This document shows positions 16,496 through 21,544 of a DNA stretch of 21,544 nt, piece after piece. The DNA is from Natrialbaceae archaeon. GTDB taxonomy: Archaea > Halobacteriota > Halobacteria > Halobacteriales > Natrialbaceae. Every line of letters begins with the position of its first letter. The first letter of the stretch is position 1. A program made the position numbers and the translations under genes. The notes under the pieces are model-generated. The model was given only the letters and a program-made list of their open reading frames with translations. It made no database searches and was not told where the DNA came from. The stretch is from positions 1 to 21,544 of the forward strand of contig PUPA01000008.1 of the NCBI GenBank assembly GCA_003552885.1, written 5' to 3'.

Positions 16496-18250
16496 ATGCG
16501 AAATGCCAAGATCGTCTGTACGCTCGGGCCCGCCTCGGACGACCGGGAGACGATCGTCGCCCTCGCCGACGCCGGGATGTCGGTCGCCCGGCTGAACGCC
16601 AGCCACGGGAGCCGCCGGGAGCGGGCCGAACTCACGAAACGCGTCCGGACGATCGACGAGCGTCGCTCCGATCCCGTCGCGGTGATGCTCGACACGCAGG
16701 GCCCGGAGATCCGGACCGCGCCGCTCCCGGAGGGCGAGACTGTCCGTCTCGAGGACGGCTCGACGGTGCGGTTCGTCGAGGGCGAGACGATCGACGGCGG
16801 GACGGTCGGGCTCTCGCTGTCGATCGACGCGGTCGACCCCGGTGACCGCGTCCTGCTCTCGGACGGCACCATCGAGACGACGGTCACCGGCCGGGACGGC
16901 GACGCGGTGATCGCCCGCGTCGATGCGGGGGGCGACCTCGGGAGCCGGCAGGGAGTGAACGTGCCGGGGGTCGACCTCGACCTCGAAGCTGTCACCGAGA
17001 ACGACCGGCAGGACCTCGAGATGGCCGTCGACTGTGGGGTCGATTTCGTGGCCGCGAGTTTCGTCCGGGACGCCGAGGACGTCTACGAGGTGAGCGAAGC
17101 CCTCGAGAGCCTCGGCGCGGAGATCCCGGTGATCGCGAAGATCGAGCGGGCCGACGCCGTCGCGAACCTCGAGGGGATCGTCGAGGCGGCCTACGGCGTC
17201 ATGGTCGCCCGCGGTGACCTCGGGGTCGAGTGCCCGATGGAGGACGTCCCGATGATTCAAAAGCGGATCATCAGGCGGTGTCGGAACGCCGGGACGCCGG
17301 TCATCACCGCGACGGAGATGCTCGATTCGATGATCGAGTCGAAACGACCGACGCGTGCGGAGGCCTCCGACGTCGCCAACGCCGTCCTCGACGGCACCGA
17401 CGCCGTGATGCTCTCCGCGGAGACGGCCGTCGGCACGAACCCGGTCGCCGTCGTCGAGACGATGGACCGGATCGTCCGCCAGGTCGAACGGTCGGCGGAG
17501 TACACAGAGCTCCTCGAAGCGCGGGTTCCGGACCCCGGGGAAGCCCGAACGGACGCGCTGGCCCGGGCGGCCCGATATCTCGCCCGCGACGTGGGCGCGG
17601 ACGCGATCGTCGCGGCGACGGAGTCGGGGTACACGGCGCTGAAGACCGCCAAGTACCGCCCGCCGGTGCCGGTCGTGGCCTCGACGCCAGCCCAGCCGAT
17701 TCGGCGAAAACTCGCCCTCTCGTGGGGGATCACGCCGCTTTACGCCGCCGTCTCGGGACAGACCGCCGACGCGGTCATCGAGCGGGCCGTGCGCTCGGCC
17801 CTCGACGCCGGCGTCGCCGAAGGCGGGGACACCGTCGTCGTCCTCTGTGGGATGATGACGTACCTCGAGGGGGCGGACACGACGAACATGCTGAAAGTCC
17901 ACGTCGCGGCGGAGGCGATCGGGACCGGGCGGGCGGTCGTCGAGGGACGGGCGTCGGGGCCGATCGCACACGCCCCCGACGGCGACCTCTCGGCGGTTCC
18001 CGAAGGGGCGATCCTGGCGATCGGTCGGGGGTTCGACGCGCGGTTCGAGGGCGATCCGACGACGCTCGCGGGGATCGTCGACGCCCGTCCCGGGATGACC
18101 GGCTACCCGGCGCTCGTCGCCCGCGAGGTCGGGATCCCGATGGTGAGCGACGCCGACCTCTCGGGAATCGAGGCCGGAACCGTCGTCACCGTCGACGCCG
18201 AACGGGGGATCGTCTACGGCGGCGCGATCGACGACGACGTCCGGGGGTGA
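16496..18250 (+). CDS. pyk: Pyruvate kinase with C-terminal PEP-utilising-type domain
   Basis: This 584-residue enzyme converts phosphoenolpyruvate and ADP to pyruvate and ATP, the last step of glycolysis. It starts directly with KIVCTLGPAS (5-14). Substrate and ion residues are visible: Arg32, Asn34, Ser36 and His37 in ARLNASHG, catalytic Lys215 and metal-binding Glu217 in VIAKIERADA, and Asp241 in VARGDLGVE. The signature around TATEMLDSMIESKRPTRAE (271-289) is complete. After the allosteric C-domain (about 345-475) comes an extra swivelling domain (about 480-580) related to the phosphohistidine domain of PEP synthase, as in Bacillus-type kinases. There Tyr537 replaces the phosphorylated His (MTGYPALVAREVGIP), so it cannot carry phosphate in that way. 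A TATA-like box lies 28 bases upstream, and a GC stretch plus six T follow the stop. Confidence 0.96.
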   Translation: MRNAKIVCTLGPASDDRETIVALADAGMSVARLNASHGSRRERAELTKRVRTIDERRSDPVAVMLDTQGPEIRTAPLPEGETVRLEDGSTVRFVEGETIDGGTVGLSLSIDAVDPGDRVLLSDGTIETTVTGRDGDAVIARVDAGGDLGSRQGVNVPGVDLDLEAVTENDRQDLEMAVDCGVDFVAASFVRDAEDVYEVSEALESLGAEIPVIAKIERADAVANLEGIVEAAYGVMVARGDLGVECPMEDVPMIQKRIIRRCRNAGTPVITATEMLDSMIESKRPTRAEASDVANAVLDGTDAVMLSAETAVGTNPVAVVETMDRIVRQVERSAEYTELLEARVPDPGEARTDALARAARYLARDVGADAIVAATESGYTALKTAKYRPPVPVVASTPAQPIRRKLALSWGITPLYAAVSGQTADAVIERAVRSALDAGVAEGGDTVVVLCGMMTYLEGADTTNMLKVHVAAEAIGTGRAVVEGRASGPIAHAPDGDLSAVPEGAILAIGRGFDARFEGDPTTLAGIVDARPGMTGYPALVAREVGIPMVSDADLSGIEAGTVVTVDAERGIVYGGAIDDDVRG

Positions 18251-18266
18251 GCCGCGGGCTTTTTTC
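18251..18266 (+). terminator. pyk T-run terminator overlapping the promoter of the next gene
   Basis: GCCGCGGG followed by C and six T (18260-18265) starts one base after the pyk stop codon, a typical archaeal T-tract terminator. The same T-run is centred 28 bases before the ATG at 18290, so it may also serve as the TATA-like element of the small gene. Confidence 0.45.
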
Positions 18267-18289
18267 CCCTCCACCCCGTAGGTGGTCCC

Positions 18290-18646
18290 ATGTCAGAGGA
18301 CCGCCCGGACGGGCGGACGACCGGAGCGGACGGGACGTCGTCGGCTCCGGACGACGTGGTGTCCGAGGGAGCCCAGTCGTCGGACGCGGGATCGCCGGAC
18401 GGACGGATCGAGTTCGATCGATCCGAAGCCGCCGGCGAGGACGGCGCCGACCGGATCCCGATCGCGACCGACGATTGGCCGGAGCCGGCCGACCGCGAGC
18501 GAGCCGAGCCGCCCGGTCCGGAGCCTAACTCGGCGCCGGTGGAGCCGGGGGAGCCGACCCTGGAGGGGGCGCTTTTCGTCCTGCTCGGCGCGGTCGCGAT
18601 GACCGTCGTCGTGATCCGGCTCGTCTCGTTGCTCCCCGCGGGGTGA
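18290..18646 (+). CDS. Small tail-anchored acidic protein (DUF7312-like)
   Basis: This 118-residue protein has a long disordered acidic segment (1-85, rich in Asp, Glu, Pro, Gly and Ser) and one C-terminal membrane helix (91-113, LEGALFVLLGAVAMTVVVIRL) ending close to the C-terminus. It resembles small haloarchaeal tail-anchored proteins of the DUF7312 type, a match made from memory and not searched. The disordered part would be cytoplasmic if it inserts as a tail anchor. No function is known. It begins 39 bases after pyk on the same strand and may be read through from it or from the T-rich element in between. The haloarchaeal acidity and codon use support a real gene. Confidence 0.7.
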   Translation: MSEDRPDGRTTGADGTSSAPDDVVSEGAQSSDAGSPDGRIEFDRSEAAGEDGADRIPIATDDWPEPADRERAEPPGPEPNSAPVEPGEPTLEGALFVLLGAVAMTVVVIRLVSLLPAG

Positions 18647-18998
18647 CCTTTGGGCCGGTATCCCACGTCGGTGATCGACTCCTCGAACCGGTGCCCGACG
18701 CCCAGTCAGATGATCTGCCCCCTGGAACGGTTCCCAGCACCCCTGGGTGGTGACTGTCTCCCCGAGAGTGCATCGGGTCCCCCGAAACGGCTCCTGCCGG
18801 CCTGATGCGACACTCGTCACCTCGAAACGGTGGCCGTCGACTCCCGACGGTGTCCGGTCGGTCGTTCATCCGGAGGTCCGGCCGTCCGCCGGGGGGTCCG
18901 GTCGGCCGTTCACCCGGAGGTCCCGTCGGCCGTTCACCCGGAGGTCCCGTCGGCGTCAGCTCGGTCACTCCGGGGCGGCCCCGCCGACTGTCCGTCCG
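18647..18998. other. Gene-free spacer between two convergent genes
   Basis: These 352 bases lie downstream of both flanking genes. Its right part holds the 24-bp tandem repeats; its left part has four loosely spaced copies of a C(T/C)(C/G)GAA(A/C)CGG motif. Open frames across it are low-complexity Arg/Pro/Gly and I see no credible protein or RNA gene. Confidence 0.55.
18857..18948. repeat. Four 24-bp tandem repeats, two of them perfect
   Basis: Units lie at 18857-18880, 18881-18900 (four bases shorter and degenerate), 18901-18924 and 18925-18948. The last two are identical and begin GTCGGCCGTTCACCCGGAGG. A partial fifth copy begins at 18949. The period of 24 keeps any reading frame open: an eight-residue repeat PTGPPGER appears on the minus strand and GRSPGGPV on the plus strand, but neither frame looks like a real gene. 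Confidence 0.8.
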
Positions 18999-19286
18999 TC
19001 AGCGCTTGAGTTCGTTCGCGAGCCGGGAGAGATCACCCTGGCGTTCGACCTCCTCGAGGACCTGCTCGCGCTGGCGGATGTCCTCGGAGTCCGCGCCGTA
19101 GGCCCTGACGTACTCCGCGCGGCTGTGGTCGGTCAGCGCGTGTCGGATCGCGGGGTAGCCGTCGGGGACGATGGTGCCACACACCTTACACTCGTGGCGT
19201 TCGTGTTCTGTGACCTGGTGGAGGATCAGCGATTCGACGTCCTCGAAGGCGACGCCACAGCCGTCGATCCCGCATTCCCAGGGCAT
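18999..19286 (-). CDS. Small double C2H2 zinc-finger protein
   Basis: This 95-residue protein has two zinc fingers. The first is Cys5-x4-Cys10-x12-His23-x4-His28 and the second Cys33-x2-Cys36-x12-His49-x4-His54. A charged helical tail follows (residues 66-95, with EDIRQREQVLEEVERQGDL). Such proteins are common in haloarchaea and are thought to bind nucleic acid or regulate, but no target is known. The frame is open to 19418; the ATG at 19286 opens just before the first finger (MPWECGIDGC) and lies about 28 bases from a GCTTTGAGC box, so it is the start. It is divergent from the PHP gene, with 91 bases between the starts. The convergent tail-anchored gene is 350 bases away. Confidence 0.85.
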   Translation of the reverse strand: MPWECGIDGCGVAFEDVESLILHQVTEHERHECKVCGTIVPDGYPAIRHALTDHSRAEYVRAYGADSEDIRQREQVLEEVERQGDLSRLANELKR

Positions 19287-19310
19287 TCGTCCGACCCATC
19301 GCCCGGTCCG

Positions 19311-19328
19311 CTCAAAGCTCTTTTCGCC
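19311..19328 (-). promoter_or_regulatory. Putative promoter of the zinc-finger gene
   Basis: The minus strand reads GGCGAAAAGAGCTTTGAG. A BRE-like CGAAAAG precedes a GCTTTGAG box centred about 28 bases before the ATG at 19286. Confidence 0.4.
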
Positions 19329-19377
19329 GAACGGGCGAACCAGAACCCCTATCTCCCGGCCCTCGAAACGGGGGACC

Positions 19378-20136
19378 GTGACAGGGGAGTTCCGGGTCGA
19401 CCTCCACGTGAAGGTCATAGACGAGACGGTGCTCCGGCGGGCCCGGGCGGCCGGACTCGACGCGCTCGTCTACGCTCCCCACTTCACGCGGCTGCCGGAG
19501 ATCCGCGAGCGTGCAGCCGCCCACTCGAGCCCGGAGCTACGCGTGATCCCGGGCCGGGAGCTGTTCACGGGATCGTGGCGAAACCGCAAACACGTCCTCG
19601 CGATCGGTCTCTCCGATCCGATACCCGACTTTCTCACCCTCGAGGCGACGATGGACGAGCTCGAACGCCAGCGGGCGGCCGTCCTCGCGCCACACCCGAC
19701 GTTCGCGACGGTCAGCCTCGAGGAGCCGGACGTCCGCCAGTACCGGGAGCTGATCGACGCCGTCGAGCTCTACAACCCGAAACACCTGCCCGTCCACGAC
19801 CGTCGGGCCCGACGGCTCGCCGAGGCCCTCGAGCTGGCGCCGTTTGCCTCCTCGTACGCCCACCTCTTGGGGAGCGTCGGCGCGGCCTACACGGCGTTTC
19901 GTCGCCCGATCGAGGGCGAAGACGACCTCGTCGCCGCGCTCCGGGAGGACGCCCCGCGACGGCTCGTTCGCGCGAGGGGGCTCCGGCGGTGGCGGACGAC
20001 CGCCGGCGAACTCGCCCACCTCGGCTGGGAGAACAGCTGGCAGAAAGCCGACCGGATCTTCCTCCGCGGGCTCGAGCCGACCCACCCCGATCACATCGCC
20101 TACGGCGGGCGGTTCGACGACGCGTCGGTGTACTGA
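19378..20136 (+). CDS. PHP-fold protein, putative metal-dependent phosphoesterase
   Basis: This 252-residue protein has the PHP (polymerase and histidinol phosphatase) layout. Expected metal ligands that are present are Asp8 and His10 (VDLHV), His35 (YAPHFTRLPE), Glu61 (GREL), His105 (APHPTF), Glu130 (VELYNPK) and His162. Two positions differ from the standard site: the HxH of motif one is HVK, with Lys12 for His, and the late SDAH motif reads SYAH, with Tyr160 for Asp. A C-terminal extension (about 200-252) contains GELAHLGWENSWQKADRIF. The frame opens at 19171 on the far side of the zinc-finger gene start; the GTG at 19378 fits the conserved N-terminus and a CCCCTATCT box about 28 bases upstream. 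It is divergent from the zinc-finger gene. The substrate is unknown, and a phosphoesterase role is a family inference. Confidence 0.82.
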   Translation: MTGEFRVDLHVKVIDETVLRRARAAGLDALVYAPHFTRLPEIRERAAAHSSPELRVIPGRELFTGSWRNRKHVLAIGLSDPIPDFLTLEATMDELERQRAAVLAPHPTFATVSLEEPDVRQYRELIDAVELYNPKHLPVHDRRARRLAEALELAPFASSYAHLLGSVGAAYTAFRRPIEGEDDLVAALREDAPRRLVRARGLRRWRTTAGELAHLGWENSWQKADRIFLRGLEPTHPDHIAYGGRFDDASVY

Positions 20137-20175
20137 CGGCGGGCCCGTGGCGTGTACCGCCGTCGGCGAGGGCGA

Positions 20176-20664
20176 TCACGCCTCCTCGATGGGCGCTCCC
20201 TCGCTTCTGACGGTGCTGCCGATCACGAGCGCGGCGCCGATGATCACGAGGTTCTTGACGATGTACTGCCCCTCGACCGTGAGTGCGTACGGGGCCGCAG
20301 TGTAGACGACCCCGGGCAGGATCACGAGCGGCAGGAACGTCCCCGGAAGCTGGAGAAAGAGCAGGAGGATCCCCAGCCGGATCAGCGGCCGATAGAGCAG
20401 ACAGAGCCCGATGAGCACCTCCCAGAGGCCGAGTACGGGGACGAACACCGACGGGGGAACGACGTAAACCGTCGCGGCGACGAGCTCGGCCGCCGGGCTG
20501 GCGTCGAACAGCTTCAGCGCGCCGAACCAGACGAAGACGACGGCGACGGCGACGCGCAGGATCGGGACCCCCCAGCGGTCCATCCAGGCCGCGATCGTCG
20601 CGTCGACCTCGTCGAACCGCCGTCGGTACGCCCGAACCTGCTCGGGGACGGAGTCGGTTGCCAT
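20176..20664 (-). CDS. DoxX-like small membrane protein
   Basis: This is a 162-residue membrane protein with four predicted helices: about 33-50 (VPILRVAVAVVFVWFGALK), 73-91, 96-118 and 134-150. The WFGALKLFDASPAAELV motif after helix one is typical of the DoxX/YkgB-like family, whose members are tied to quinone or thiosulfate metabolism in some organisms but mostly have no known function. The soluble N-terminus (1-30) is charged. The frame stays open to 21312, overlapping two other genes; the ATG at 20664 is chosen because the hydrophobic core follows directly and a GGCTTTCC box lies about 29 bases upstream. It is separated by 116 bases from the Mut7-C gene and ends 39 bases from the convergent PHP gene. 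Confidence 0.85.
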   Translation of the reverse strand: MATDSVPEQVRAYRRRFDEVDATIAAWMDRWGVPILRVAVAVVFVWFGALKLFDASPAAELVAATVYVVPPSVFVPVLGLWEVLIGLCLLYRPLIRLGILLLFLQLPGTFLPLVILPGVVYTAAPYALTVEGQYIVKNLVIIGAALVIGSTVRSEGAPIEEA

Positions 20665-20685
20665 CGACGAAAACACGGTTCCCGC

Positions 20686-20698
20686 CGGGGAAAGCCTC
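20686..20698 (-). promoter_or_regulatory. Putative promoter of the DoxX-like gene
   Basis: The minus strand reads GAGGCTTTCCCCG, with the GCTTTCC core about 29 bases before the ATG at 20664. Confidence 0.35.
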
Positions 20699-20780
20699 TC
20701 CATCCGTCGGGAGACGGGAGCGTCCGCTGACGTTGACGGTCGGTCGCGTGGCGGCGGTTTACGGTCCGTCCCGAGCCGCC

Positions 20781-21254
20781 CTACGACCCACCTTCCCCTC
20801 GAACGGCTTCGAGGGTCTCCTCGACGCGGTCCCAGTGGCTGCCCTTCCAGAACGCCTGGTCGCAGTCTCGACACCGCCAGACGGCTTCGACGGCGGGGTC
20901 GGGGGCGTACGCCGGCGTCCGATCGTCGTCGGCGACGCGATCGAGCGGGCCGTTGCACGCGCCACAGCGGCTCGGCTCGTCGTCGAGGCGCAGCCCGATC
21001 CCGGCGCGGTGGAGCTCCCGGAGCTGCCCTTCGGGCTCCCGGGCTTCGAGGAGGATCGAGGCCTCGGCCCGGCCCGCGAGCGCCACGTCCCGGGTGAGGA
21101 TCGTCCGGCCCTCCCGCCGGGCGACCGCGAGCAATTCGTCGTCGTCCTCGAGCCCGCGGTCGCCCGCGTAGGCCGCGTCGTGGCCACACATCCGGAGGTG
21201 GGCGACGACTCCGCCACACATGATATCGAGGAGGACGCGGGACACCGCGGTCAC
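20781..21254 (-). CDS. Mut7-C RNase domain protein with zinc ribbon
   Basis: This 157-residue protein matches the Mut7-C family: a PIN-like putative RNase core (about 5-90) followed by a four-cysteine zinc ribbon. Acidic residues typical of PIN-like nuclease sites are Asp10 in LLDIMCGG, the acidic EDDDELL run (36-42) and Asp56 in TILTRDVAL. The zinc ligands are Cys97 and Cys100 (RCGAC) and Cys128 and Cys131 (RCRDC), followed by the family hallmark FWKGSHWDR (135-143). The start is a GTG at 21254 that overlaps the TGA stop of the upstream HAD gene by four bases (GTGA), so the pair is translationally coupled. Activity on RNA is a family inference that is only partly proven. A GTG at 21245 is a weaker alternative start. 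Confidence 0.88.
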   Translation of the reverse strand: MTAVSRVLLDIMCGGVVAHLRMCGHDAAYAGDRGLEDDDELLAVARREGRTILTRDVALAGRAEASILLEAREPEGQLRELHRAGIGLRLDDEPSRCGACNGPLDRVADDDRTPAYAPDPAVEAVWRCRDCDQAFWKGSHWDRVEETLEAVRGEGGS

Positions 21255-21544
21255 CCCGTCGGTTCGAGCAGCTCCGGGAGCTCGTTGACCGAGTCGCGGA
21301 CGGCGCTCGCACCGGCCCCTTCGAACGTCCGACGGCCGGCCTCGCCGGAGAGGCCGCCGGTGAGCACGCCGACCCCGTGGTACCGCCGGTCGGGGTCGAC
21401 CCCGTCGGCGTTCACCGCCGTCCTGACGTCGTCTACGGTGTCTCCCACGAACGCGACCGCCGTGGCGTCGAACCGCTCGGCGAGCGTCGTGAGTGCCTTC
21501 GGGTGTGGCTTGCCCTCCGCCCAGTCGTCCATCGTGAACCGGGC
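21251..21544 (-). CDS. HAD-superfamily hydrolase, C-terminal part (cut by window edge)
   Basis: This is the last 97 residues of a haloacid dehalogenase-type phosphatase; the start and the catalytic DxD motif lie beyond the window. The visible part holds motif three Lys in EGKPHPKAL and motif four GDTVDDVRTAVNA, both diagnostic of subfamily IA phosphatases. The reading frame enters at base 21544 (residues ARFT before the first internal Met at 21532), so that Met is not the start. The substrate cannot be told; haloarchaea have a conserved small HAD phosphatase of this kind. Its TGA overlaps the GTG of the Mut7-C gene, making a coupled pair. Confidence 0.85.
   Translation of the reverse strand, partial: ARFTMDDWAEGKPHPKALTTLAERFDATAVAFVGDTVDDVRTAVNADGVDPDRRYHGVGVLTGGLSGEAGRRTFEGAGASAVRDSVNELPELLEPTG

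Noticed and set aside
16328..18274. 648-codon open frame antisense to pyruvate kinase
   Set aside because: Long antisense frames are common in G+C-rich haloarchaeal genes; its Arg/Asp-rich, low-complexity product has no motif, whereas pyk on the other strand is unmistakable.
18857..18948. CRISPR array
   Set aside because: The 24-bp units are directly adjacent with no spacers between them, and no cas genes are present.
18525..18968. Minus-strand 147-codon frame with PTGPPGER repeats
   Set aside because: Overlaps the tail-anchored gene, is basic and low-complexity, and has no promoter-like box at a plausible distance; treated as a non-coding repeat.

Overview
The window is chromosomal DNA from a halophilic archaeon (class Halobacteria). 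The evidence is the very high G+C, strongly acidic proteins, archaeal PAN proteasome ATPase, archaeosine enzyme RaSEA, PurS/PurQ split FGAM synthase, Tfx regulator, many GTG starts, and TATA-like boxes about 25-30 bases upstream of start codons (leaderless promoters). Seventeen protein genes are supported, one of them cut by the right edge. No rRNA, tRNA, CRISPR array or insertion sequence was seen. Most genes are core or housekeeping genes; I found no convincing defence island or new multi-gene system.

Layout from left to right. Bases 1-116 hold no recognisable gene. Next, on the minus strand, lie a FAD/NAD(P)H oxidoreductase (117-1355), a Tfx-family DNA-binding protein (1457-1921), the proteasome-activating nucleotidase PAN (1995-3224) and oligoendopeptidase F (3277-5067). 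PAN and PepF together form a protein-turnover pair: PAN unfolds substrates for the 20S proteasome and PepF trims the resulting peptides. Divergent from pepF, on the plus strand, is the archaeosine tRNA-modification radical SAM enzyme RaSEA (5243-6376). It converges on a large soluble multi-PAS/GAF histidine kinase (6420-9515, minus) with a degenerate receiver-like N-terminus. Upstream of the kinase is the purine pair purS-purQ (9704-10645, minus), whose reading frames abut with no spacing.

The middle (10646-13947, plus) holds an XPD/Rad3-family iron-sulfur helicase and a small unrecognised protein. The helicase is visibly less G+C-rich than its neighbours. From 13974 a DUF2157-type membrane protein (minus) stands divergent from a rhodanese/metallo-beta-lactamase sulfur enzyme (plus). 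Pyruvate kinase with a C-terminal swivelling domain and a small tail-anchored protein follow on the plus strand.

Bases 18647-18998 have no gene but carry 24-bp tandem repeats. The right end has a double C2H2 zinc-finger protein (minus) divergent from a PHP-fold protein (plus) whose metal site appears to have lost ligands. Then come a DoxX-like membrane protein, a Mut7-C RNase-like zinc protein translationally coupled to a HAD phosphatase, and the cut HAD gene itself (all minus).

The points most worth a second look are the mirrored and partly duplicated pepF/raSEA promoter region, the compositionally distinct helicase, the PHP protein with altered ligands, the pseudo-receiver kinase, and the tandem repeats near 18.9 kb.
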